Assembly: GCA_900696465.1 (NCBI GenBank) | Contig: CAADGE010000027.1 | Coordinates: 124,001 to 188,000, forward strand | Source: an uncultured Planctomycetota bacterium | GTDB lineage: Bacteria > Planctomycetota > Phycisphaerae > UBA1845 > UTPLA1 | Direction of reading: 5' to 3' | DNA length: 64,000 bases | Part shown: one piece after another, positions 8,381-16,168 of the stretch | How the letters are laid out: every line of letters starts with the position of its first letter | Position numbering within the stretch: position 1 is the first letter of the stretch | Notes under the pieces: model-generated | The model's input: the letters and a program-made list of their open reading frames with translations, nothing else | Database searches by the model: none | What the model was told of the DNA's origin: nothing | Position numbers and translations under genes: made by a program

Positions 8381-10414
8381 TCATTCCAGTAGCACGACGT
8401 GCAATCGGTCCGGGCGGATTGCCGAGCCGTCAATGGTGGCAAGGACGACCTCATCGCGATAATAGAGGCCGTGCATCCATGTGTCTGTGGGAAAGGCCCC
8501 CCTCGCGAAATAGAAGGGCCCCCAACGCAAATTCTCATGAACTAGGCCGAAGCGATAATCACGAGTGACCGTTTCCGAAATCGTCCAGACAAGCGTCACG
8601 AGGTAGTGACCCGGCTTGTCAGCCGGCCGTATCGCCATGGCGACGAGTTGAATACCTTCACCAAGGTCCAATGAAATGTTTGAAACGTCATCGGGAATAT
8701 CATGCGATACGATTTCTCTTGACAATGGCGACGTTTCATGTTGCCGCGCCAATACCACGAGATGATAGTCCGCGTGAATCGGTTGATACATGCCTGTATG
8801 AAGGGCGAGCTTGAGCACGGACCGTGGTTTGTGTTCGTCAATAATGTCTGCATCGTGAACGACGATAAAGTCTCCGAGTTGCTCGTTTGCAACGGTCCAA
8901 AGTCGATCGGCGTCGAGAAAATGAGCAGCAATTCGATAACTCGCAGTGACGCTGGCGCTGGTCGGAATGGACTCGCGAAGTCGCTGAAGGTCATGAAACG
9001 AGGCCGGTAGTGGTGGGTGCGCCGTGATCGGCAGCGGATTGTTCGAGAGTGGGCCGATACCGAGATAGATGTTACCGATCGCCGCGGCGACGAGCAGGCA
9101 CCAGCCGGGTCGAAGTGATATGGATAATGCATCTTGTGCGTGTCGAGACCCATTGCCGGGTTTTCCATGAAGCCGGTTGCAGCTTGGGTCGATCCAGCCA
9201 TCGAGCGCCGCATAATAAAATACTGCAATTGCGGGTACATAGTATTGAAAACCAATGTTGTGCAGCTCTAGGTTTGTGGTAAGCAGGGTCTCGGCAATAG
9301 CCGGTACGGCCACGAGTGAGAATCTCCAGTCGCGCAGCGGTAAGAATGCCATCGGAAGTAACAAAGTGACCAGAAATGACAAACTGATGGCCAACGAAGT
9401 AGAGCTGAACACAATGAGATCACTGAAATGAAAACCGATGTGCGGGTAGGGTGCCTGACGATAATGAGGAACAATCAGGTAGACCGCCGCGAGTAGGTAG
9501 CCCAGCGAAATGAAAAAGACGGCAAGCCCGAGTCTCTTCCTTCCTTTGACCAACGCGATATAGATAGCCCATGCTGCTACGGTGAGCGCAAGGTCCTCGC
9601 GGATCAGCAAGGTCGTCAGCAAGACGACGGAGGCCAGAACGTATCGCTTGAGGCCCCCGAGTGCAAATCCAAGAAAAAGCAACGGTACGGCGAGATAGGA
9701 TTCATGAAATCCGTATCCGTGCGCAACGATCAAACAACCCGTCATGGGAAGCAGGAGCCATGCGATGCCCGCGAGGATTGCTGCGGCATTTGATTTCGTT
9801 TTCTGATACATGTACCAGGCGCAGAGGATGGCCGTAAACCTGAGCGCAACAGTACTCAGTAGCATGATCAACAGGAAGGGCTTCATGCCAAGCTTGCACA
9901 GCGGAACGAAGACCCAAAGGGCCAGGAATGCGTGCTCACCCAGAATGGAGTGTCCGAGGGAATCTACATGGAGGCCCCTGCCTCGGGTCGCCGATTCCAG
10001 GGCTCGTGCAAAGAGGCCAATGTCGTGATATCCGAAGGACAATCGCTCCCACAACTCGAACTGAAGCATGAGGTCGAGGGCGGACAGTAACAGGGAGGCA
10101 AGGATGACGGGCCACTTCCAACCATATCGAAGTAGTGTCTGCGTGGCTGAATGTGTCTGTGCGTGTCGCGCTGCAATCCAGATGCAGAAGGTCATCCAGG
10201 CATACAGCCCCCATGGAGACTCCGTGCCAAGGTGTAGTTGAACGAGCAGGGCGAGAATCGCGATCAGGCCAATAACAGAGTCACCGACGCGAACTTGATT
10301 GAGCGTCGGCGAGTGGGTGCTCGCGCTCGAAGAAGCGTAGAAGCCGCGAGTTGCTACGAGAATCAAGCCAAGAGCGATCAGCCCTTGCCAGCCGGCTACA
10401 CTGCGTTGTGACAA
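8381..10414 (-). CDS. DUF2079-like multi-pass membrane protein
   Basis: 677 aa from the first usable start, TTG at 10414. About 10-12 hydrophobic helices fill residues 10-440. The segment FELWERLSFGYHDIGLFARA, followed by LGEHAFLALWVFVPLC, matches DUF2079 proteins, which resemble GT-C glycosyltransferases. A soluble C-terminal domain of about 200 aa follows (SIPTSASVTASYRIAAHFLD and onward), as in that family. The frame stays open 47 codons upstream, to a TGA at 10556-10558, and encodes another plausible helix (LCDAAILVLGILTF). The true start may therefore lie upstream at a rare codon, or an N-terminal frameshift may exist. The role in envelope glycan or lipid transfer is inferred. Confidence 0.75.
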   Translation of the reverse strand: MSQRSVAGWQGLIALGLILVATRGFYASSSASTHSPTLNQVRVGDSVIGLIAILALLVQLHLGTESPWGLYAWMTFCIWIAARHAQTHSATQTLLRYGWKWPVILASLLLSALDLMLQFELWERLSFGYHDIGLFARALESATRGRGLHVDSLGHSILGEHAFLALWVFVPLCKLGMKPFLLIMLLSTVALRFTAILCAWYMYQKTKSNAAAILAGIAWLLLPMTGCLIVAHGYGFHESYLAVPLLFLGFALGGLKRYVLASVVLLTTLLIREDLALTVAAWAIYIALVKGRKRLGLAVFFISLGYLLAAVYLIVPHYRQAPYPHIGFHFSDLIVFSSTSLAISLSFLVTLLLPMAFLPLRDWRFSLVAVPAIAETLLTTNLELHNIGFQYYVPAIAVFYYAALDGWIDPSCNRLHGKPGNGSRHAQDALSISLRPGWCLLVAAAIGNIYLGIGPLSNNPLPITAHPPLPASFHDLQRLRESIPTSASVTASYRIAAHFLDADRLWTVANEQLGDFIVVHDADIIDEHKPRSVLKLALHTGMYQPIHADYHLVVLARQHETSPLSREIVSHDIPDDVSNISLDLGEGIQLVAMAIRPADKPGHYLVTLVWTISETVTRDYRFGLVHENLRWGPFYFARGAFPTDTWMHGLYYRDEVVLATIDGSAIRPDRLHVVLLE

Positions 10415-10565
10415 AGTGTGCCGAATCCAGTCGTAGGAATTGGAAGAAAAAGTGAGGATTCCGAGGACGAGAATCGCTGCGTCGCAGAGTCGCCATAGGG
10501 GTGTTCGTCGGCTATGAATCGGATGGGTTATCGCTTGCAGGGTACACAGTCCTGTTCAAGTATTC

Positions 10566-11760
10566 TCATTCATTTAATAATGCACAATCGATAAATAACT
10601 GTATGTCGAGTGCATTTACACTCCCGTCAAGGTTAATGTCGGAGCGGTTCTTGAAACAGACGCTTGACTCAATCAGCAAGAGGGATTCTGCAAAAAGCGA
10701 GATGTCATTTACATCCACAATTGTATCGCCGTTTATGTCGCCACAGGCCTCTGTCTCATATCTTAGGTTATCAAAGCCATCGCTGCCCAGGTACGTGCAT
10801 GATCCAAGTCCAACTCCACCGAATTCCATTACAACGATTCGTTCGCAATCTGGGAGTTCCACGCCTTGAAAGTCTGGGCCTTGGCCGAAGTCACAGACTT
10901 CAACGCGGCCGGACTGTCCGCAGATCCGGATCTGTGGCTGTCGCTCACCCGAATATCCGTCACTGTCGATATTCGCTCCAGCTCTTATAACAGGGATGAG
11001 GAATTCAATTCAGATTGCGGGTATAGGCTGAGGAAGCAAAGGGTCTGAAATGATTCTGTTCGGTAAACTTACTGCCAATTCGCTTGCGTTAACTTTCGCG
11101 TTAGAAAAAAGGACGCCTGCAATTTCATCTGATAGAATCAGTCCATCAGGAAAATCGTCGAAATCGACAAGATTGGATGCGGAGCTAAACTCCTCTTCAT
11201 TCGTGCACGCGAATTGCGGGGGGGGTAGGGCATGCGAAGCCAAAGTTGAAACGCCATGAACTATCACAGACTTCGAGGAAACTGCACGGCGGGCTGTAGG
11301 GATAGGAGATTCCGCTCGTGGAATCCAGAAGGCATAGGCATATTCCGTACGGATAGAACACATTGACAAGTCCTTCGTCCGCAATAATAGCACTATAACC
11401 GTCGCACTCCATTTGGTTAATCGCATTTGCTACGGCACTCGTCATTGCCATGAGATCGTCCTGTTGACAACCAAATATCGCAACACATTGCGTTTCCGCA
11501 CATCCTCCTTCAACGGGCTGTAAGCAGGGCCCAAATGGGTCCGAGTCGCACGCGACAAACGCAATCGAGATCGTTTCGCTTGACATGGGCATAGCTGTAA
11601 TGGAAATGCTAATTTGCCTTCCTTGTTGAAACGTGTTTTCTGCGTGCGTCAAATCGCAGTCTAAGAGGATGCTAGCCGTCGTGAAAATTGAAATGATCAG
11701 AAGCATCGCTTGGAAAGTATCTTTGTGGTAGCAGTCTTGATTTTTTTCCAAATTGAACAA
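10566..11760 (-). pseudogene. Broken gene for a secreted protein with C-terminal dockerin-like repeats
   Basis: Three consecutive open segments look like pieces of one gene. Segment one (11760 to about 11218) starts with a signal-peptide-like stretch (AMLLIISIFTTASILL) and encodes a Cys-rich region. At an eight-base G tract (11218-11225) the frame ends four codons later. Dropping one base joins it to segment two (CTNEEEFSSASNLVDFDDFP ... LPQPIPAI), which stops at TGA 11010-11012. The same frame then continues without a break (IRAGANIDSDGYSGERQPQI, EFGGVGLGSC) into a dockerin-type tail with two EF-hand-like loops (CGDINGDTIVDVNDISLF and DINLDGSVNALDIQLF). One frameshift plus one nonsense codon would restore a protein of about 395 aa. 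A sequencing error in the homopolymer could explain the first lesion, but not the TGA. Its composition is more AT-rich than its neighbours. Confidence 0.65.
11218..11225. repeat. Homopolymer tract of eight G (C on the coding strand)
   Basis: This tract is the apparent frameshift site inside the broken dockerin-type gene. With seven instead of eight C on the coding strand, the signal-peptide segment would read straight into the downstream coding segment. It could be a slippage hotspot (phase-variable switch) or an assembly error. Confidence 0.6.
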
Positions 11761-12005
11761 GTGAAACCTCCTTTGCTAACAAATTGCCCAGCCCAGTGCG
11801 TTAAGTTACTTACGAGCAGCCTTCAGGTCAAGCAAATGGAGGCACGGCGCGAGCGCCGATCAAGTACAACAACATGGAGACCACCCAATGCGCGACCATC
11901 AGCCACCCGCAAGCCCAGTGCTACCTACCCGCCTTTCGACCCCTCGACCCTTTTTCAATTTTGATCAACCCCATCCAGCGTTTTCAGCGAATAAAACGGC
12001 CCTGT

Positions 12006-14072
12006 TCAAGTATTTTCAAGGGATTTTTTTTTCGACGAACGCTTCGCCGTCTCGTCTGACGGTGCGGATGTGACGGATGAATCACCTAATAGATTCGTGA
12101 ACACCGGCGATGCCTTCAATTCCCTGATCCGGTCCCGCAGCCGCGCCGCCTTTTCAAAATCCAGCGAATCCGCCGCCGCGAGCATCTCCTGCTCCAGCTC
12201 CGCGATCGTCTCGGCCACGTCGAACTCGTCCGCCCCGGCATGGATTGCCTCCCGGGCCGTCTTGCGGGCAAGAACCTGGTCCTCCAGACCGCGGCGGATC
12301 GCCTTCTGGATCGTCTCCGGCGTGATGCCGTGCTCTCGGTTGTACGCTTCCTGAATCGCCCGGCGACGGGCCGTCTCGTCGATCGTCTGCTGCATCGCCG
12401 GTGTGATCTTGTCGGCGTAGAAGAAGACCTCCGCGTCCACGTTTCGCGCGCAGCGACCGATGGTCTGGATCAGACTCGTCGCGCTGCGCAGGAAACCCTC
12501 CTTGTCGGCGTCGAGGATCGCCACGAGCGAAACTTCCGGAAGGTCCAGCCCCTCGCGCAGCAAGTTTACACCGACCAGCACGTCGTACTTCCCGTCGCGC
12601 AGCTCCCGAAGGATCTGCACGCGCTCCAGCGTGTCGATCTCGCTGTGCAGATACGCCCCCTTGATGCCCGCCTGCTGGATGTATTCCGACAGGTCCTCCG
12701 CCAGTCGCTTGGTCAGCGTCGTCACCAGCGAGCGCTGACCTGCTGCTGCCCGCGCCTGAATCTCGTGCAACAGGTCCGGCACCTGCCCGCGCGCCGGTTT
12801 GACGGTAATGACCGGGTCGAGCAGACCCGTCGGGCGGATGACCTGCTCCACGACCTCGCCGCCGCTGCGCGACAGCTCGAACGGTCCCGGCGTCGCCGAG
12901 ACAAAGAGCACCTGCCCCCACATCGCCTCGAACTCCTCAAACCGCATCGGCCGGTTGTCCAGCGCGCTGGGCAGACGAAAGCCATGTTCCACCAGCACTT
13001 CCTTCCGTGCCCGGTCGCCGTTGTACATCGCCCCGATCTGCGGGATCGTCGCATGCGACTCATCGACGATCAGGAGAAACTCGTCCGGGAAGTAGTCCAC
13101 GAGCGTGTACGGCTTGGCCCCTGGCGGCGCGCCGACGAGGTGCCGCGAGTAGTTCTCGATACCGGAGCAGTAGCCGACTTCGAGAATCATCTCCATGTCA
13201 TACTTGGTGCGGGCCGCGAGCCGCTGGGCCTCGAGCAGCTTGCCCTGACGACGGAAGTAATCGAGTCGCTGCTCCAGTTCTTCGCGAATGCTCTGGACGG
13301 CCGCCTCGATCCGCTCCTGCGGAAGCACGTAATGCACTGCGGGATAGACGTAGAGCTGCTCCTTCTGGGCGATCGTCGCACCGGTGAGTGGGTTAATCGT
13401 CGCCAGCTTGTCGATCTCGTCTCCGAACAGCTCGATCCGGTAGGCGAATTCCTCGTAGGCCGGGTGAAGCTCGATCACGTCGCCGCGGACGCGAAAGGTC
13501 GCCCGGTCCAGGGCCAGGTCGTTGCGGTCATATTGCAGACTGACGAACTTTTTAAGCAGTTCGTCACGGGGCATGGTCATTCCGATACGCAGGTCGATCA
13601 CGCTGGCCTTGTATTCGTCCGGCGAACCCAGGCCGAAGATGCAGGAGACACTGGCCACGACGATCACATCCCGCCGGCTGACGACGGCGCTGGTGGCGGA
13701 AAGCCGCAGCCGGTCAAGGTCGTCATTACGCGAGGAGTCCTTCTCGATATAGATATCCCGCGCCGGGATGTACGCCTCCGGTTGGTAATAGTCGTAATAA
13801 CTGACGAAGTACTCGACGGCGTTATGAGGAAACAGCTCGCGGAACTCCTCGTAAAGTTGAGCCGCCAACGTCTTGTTATGCGAAATAATCAGTGTCGGGC
13901 GATTGAGCCGCTCGATAACGTGGGCCATGGTGAACGTTTTGCCCGAGCCGGTCACGCCGAGCAGGGTCTGGAACTTGCGATCGTACTGGAGAAAGCCGGC
14001 GGAGAGCCGCTCGATTGCCGCCGGCTGATCACCGCCGGGCTTTAGATCCGTAACCAGCTTGAAGCGGTCCAT
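12006..14072 (-). CDS. uvrB: UvrABC excinuclease subunit B
   Basis: 688 aa, normal UvrB length. UvrB receives damaged DNA from UvrA and positions UvrC for incision in nucleotide excision repair. Walker A is GVTGSGKT (about residues 39-46). The damage-probing beta-hairpin region carries the conserved [15 protein letters not shown] followed by [15 protein letters not shown]. Helicase motifs include [28 protein letters not shown] and QTIGRCARN. The C-terminal UVR motif, which contacts UvrC, is present ([17 protein letters not shown]). The gene is monocistronic here. No LexA-type operator could be confirmed upstream. Confidence 0.97.
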   Translation of the reverse strand: MDRFKLVTDLKPGGDQPAAIERLSAGFLQYDRKFQTLLGVTGSGKTFTMAHVIERLNRPTLIISHNKTLAAQLYEEFRELFPHNAVEYFVSYYDYYQPEAYIPARDIYIEKDSSRNDDLDRLRLSATSAVVSRRDVIVVASVSCIFGLGSPDEYKASVIDLRIGMTMPRDELLKKFVSLQYDRNDLALDRATFRVRGDVIELHPAYEEFAYRIELFGDEIDKLATINPLTGATIAQKEQLYVYPAVHYVLPQERIEAAVQSIREELEQRLDYFRRQGKLLEAQRLAARTKYDMEMILEVGYCSGIENYSRHLVGAPPGAKPYTLVDYFPDEFLLIVDESHATIPQIGAMYNGDRARKEVLVEHGFRLPSALDNRPMRFEEFEAMWGQVLFVSATPGPFELSRSGGEVVEQVIRPTGLLDPVITVKPARGQVPDLLHEIQARAAAGQRSLVTTLTKRLAEDLSEYIQQAGIKGAYLHSEIDTLERVQILRELRDGKYDVLVGVNLLREGLDLPEVSLVAILDADKEGFLRSATSLIQTIGRCARNVDAEVFFYADKITPAMQQTIDETARRRAIQEAYNREHGITPETIQKAIRRGLEDQVLARKTAREAIHAGADEFDVAETIAELEQEMLAAADSLDFEKAARLRDRIRELKASPVFTNLLGDSSVTSAPSDETAKRSSKKKSLENT

Positions 14073-14448
14073 GCATTCCGACCTCTGGCCTCGGCTTTGC
14101 GTAATGGCTGTCGCGCCACCCTGTTCATTATGCTGACCTGCGAAGTGTATGGCGAAATCGAGCTTATCGCCGGGGATTCGGCGGCGCTACGTACCTGACC
14201 AAATCGGAAGCATGTGAGTCGATTTCTGGTTTTGCTCACGCGACTCGGCAGGTTCGAGGTTGCGACCGTGGGCTTTCGGACGGAGAATGACGACAAAGCG
14301 GGTGACCTGACCGAAAATTTCTAGTGAAGACTCGGAAGAAGTACGCCCCAGGTAGCCGGATATATCGGTCCGTGGTGGTCCGGAAAGCAGGTCGTTCGTC
14401 CCGTCCGGCTCTGACAAATCAAGCAGGGGATGTTGGCGGACAATACCA

Positions 14449-14473
14449 TAAAACATTGTTATATAATGTTTTA
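14449..14473. repeat. Perfect 9-bp inverted repeat, operator-like
   Basis: TAAAACATT and AATGTTTTA flank the seven-base spacer GTTATAT. The AT-rich, symmetric sequence in a GC-rich genome is more like a dimeric regulator operator than a terminator, since no T-run follows. It lies between divergent uvrB and the PEP-CTERM gene and could serve either. Confidence 0.5.
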
Positions 14474-14590
14474 CGAGTAATACCGCGGCGCTGTCAGCAA
14501 GGCCGATACCGCGATGCACGACGGCTACGACCGAGCCATCCGTTCGTTCACGGAAGCTTAAAGATTTTTTTTCTCCACCCCACGCAACGC

Positions 14591-14620
14591 TTGACTCGGC
14601 ATGGCCATTTCTGGTACAAA
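14591..14620 (+). promoter_or_regulatory. Candidate sigma-70 promoter for the PEP-CTERM gene
   Basis: TTGACT (14591-14596) and TACAAA (14615-14620) are separated by 18 bp. Transcription would start near 14628, giving a leader of about 286 nt before the ATG at 14914. Confidence 0.4.
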
Positions 14621-14900
14621 TGGTGGGGTATGCAGGAGGGCATTTCCAGAGGTTCCTTGCGGAACCGGTGCCCGAAAGAAGGAATTGATTGCAGAGCGAG
14701 GGAATCGAGGGAGAAGTAGGCACTTGTATCCGGCTTGGTGCCAGGGCCTCACGCAACTCGATTAGCTCCGCATCAGACTTTGGAGTGGTTGAAGTAGTCT
14801 CTTAAGCAAATTCGTGGATCAGGCAGCCCGGTTGTCCCGTGAATGTCGCCGGATGGCTTCACAAGCGTCAGCAGGGCTCATCGAACTACGAGAAAGGAAC

Positions 14901-14906
14901 AGGAGG
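14901..14906 (+). promoter_or_regulatory. Strong ribosome-binding site AGGAGG
   Basis: A perfect AGGAGG lies seven bases before ATG 14914. This fixes the start there rather than at the in-frame ATG 14839, which would bury the signal peptide 25 residues inside. Confidence 0.85.
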
Positions 14907-14913
14907 ACGAAAA

Positions 14914-15726
14914 ATGAAGAAGTTGTTAGTCATTGCCGCTTTGGTCGGCTTGGTCGCCGCACCTGCTTTCGCGGGTCTGACGCCGGTCAACTTCCAGCCG
15001 CGAGTCATGTCAATGGACAACGTCGAGATCCAGGATGTGACGACTGGCGATGGTGGCACTCCGCGACCTGGCCCCCTGAGCTACAAGCCGGGCGGCCCGG
15101 ACATCATGTATGACAACATGTGGAACAACCCTGCTCTGAACGGCCCCGCTGTCTACGCTCCGGGCGCCTCGCCTTACCTCGGCGGCAGCACGTTCCTGAT
15201 CGACGACATCCATGTCCGCCCCGACAACAACAACCCTGCCAATACTTTCACACTCAACACGATGCAGTGGCTGTGGTACAACCCCGGTGCGGTCGGTCAG
15301 TGCGGCGGCCAGCGCTTCCCCGTCACCGTCCTCTTCTTTGAGGATGCGGGCGGCACGCTCGGCAGCTTCATCACCGGCGTCCAGTATCCCAGCGTCGGCT
15401 GCGGCTTCTTCATCGGTCGCTTCGGCATCACCGGTGGCGTCCAGCTCCCGAAGGACTTCTGGATCGCCATCCGCCACAACGTCCCCGGCGTCACGCAGCT
15501 GCTCGGCAGTGCTGGCTCCTTCTCGCATCTCGATCCTGGTGCGGGCATCTGGCCGCAGATCGGCACCGGCACCAACGCCATGCTGTTCTTCGACGGCACC
15601 AGCTTCTTCAGCAGCACCGCTGGATCGCTCATGATGACGATCTACGGCAACAAGATCCCCGAGCCGGCCACGATTGGCTTCCTGGCTCTCGGTGGTCTGC
15701 TCGCCCTTCGCCGACGCAAGGCCTAA
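14914..15726 (+). CDS. PEP-CTERM secreted protein
   Basis: 270 aa. The signal peptide is MKKLLVIAALVGLVAAPAFA with an AFA cleavage site. The mature protein has a jelly-roll-like composition (STFLIDDIHVRPDNNNP, FPVTVLFFEDAGGTLGSFI, VQLPKDFWIAIRHN). The C-terminus is the PEP-CTERM signal PEPATIGFLALGGLLALRRR. It is expected to be exported by Sec and processed by an exosortase/archaeosortase-type enzyme encoded elsewhere. The strong ribosome-binding site and the immediate strong terminator suggest a highly expressed single-gene transcript. No enzymatic motif is visible. Confidence 0.9.
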   Translation: MKKLLVIAALVGLVAAPAFAGLTPVNFQPRVMSMDNVEIQDVTTGDGGTPRPGPLSYKPGGPDIMYDNMWNNPALNGPAVYAPGASPYLGGSTFLIDDIHVRPDNNNPANTFTLNTMQWLWYNPGAVGQCGGQRFPVTVLFFEDAGGTLGSFITGVQYPSVGCGFFIGRFGITGGVQLPKDFWIAIRHNVPGVTQLLGSAGSFSHLDPGAGIWPQIGTGTNAMLFFDGTSFFSSTAGSLMMTIYGNKIPEPATIGFLALGGLLALRRRKA

Positions 15727-15769
15727 ATCTGGTCCCGTCTGCGATCTAGGTAAGTTCTGACTGATTCAA

Positions 15770-15812
15770 CCTGCCTTGCGGGTTCCTGATCCGCAAGGCA
15801 GGTTTCTTTTTT
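15770..15812 (+). terminator. Rho-independent terminator
   Basis: A perfect 12-bp stem (CCTGCCTTGCGG with CCGCAAGGCAGG, nine-base loop) is followed by TTTCTTTTTT. It lies 43 bp after the PEP-CTERM stop codon. It is one of the strongest terminators in the window. Confidence 0.95.
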
Positions 15813-16168
15813 ACCGCACGTCTCCGGCACCATTCTGGACCGGTAACCTGAGTGACTTTAGAATGCCTGTGATTTGAGTGAACCTGCGTCCTCCTTATGC
15901 GTCGTCCCAATTGATGTTCGTGTGGGTCTGGCTGGCAGAATTGGCAAGCCCCCATGGGCGCTTGACCCCACCGCAGATATTCGTTATCGAACGTACCGAG
16001 CTGCACGTTCCGACCACGTTCGCACGCTTAGATGCCGATGATGTTGAAGGGGGAGCACGGCACGACCGTCATCGGTCGGGCACGCCGCGACTTTCCCACC
16101 GGATGTGGGGTTTCCTGTGATGTCATGCCGCTGACGGCTTTAACGTCACACAATCCAAGAGGTACGCA
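15813..16168. other. Intergenic region with small hairpins
   Basis: 356 bp without a supportable gene. Two small hairpins are visible near its right end: CGACCG-TCAT-CGGTCG (16063-16078) and CCCAC-CGGAT-GTGGG just downstream. They would lie in the leader of the following gene. No clear promoter was identified. Confidence 0.4.

Larger units (their letters stand above)
14073..14913. other. Long intergenic region with hairpin and candidate promoter
   Basis: About 840 bp between divergent uvrB and the PEP-CTERM gene. No open frame here has coding character; a 189-codon frame on the minus strand (14187-14756) lacks a ribosome-binding site and any recognisable domain. It contains a 9-bp perfect inverted repeat (14449-14473), a sigma-70-like promoter (14591-14620) and a small hairpin GGTTCC-TTGC-GGAACC just after the promoter. 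Together these give the PEP-CTERM gene a leader of nearly 300 nt. Confidence 0.5.

Noticed and set aside
12240-14045. A 601-codon plus-strand frame opposite uvrB
   Set aside because: The minus-strand UvrB is unmistakable over its whole length, and the antisense frame has no domain.
14187-14756. A 189-codon open frame on the minus strand in the uvrB/PEP-CTERM gap
   Set aside because: No ribosome-binding site, no domain, and it runs opposite the promoter and leader of the PEP-CTERM gene. Its composition is not coding-like.
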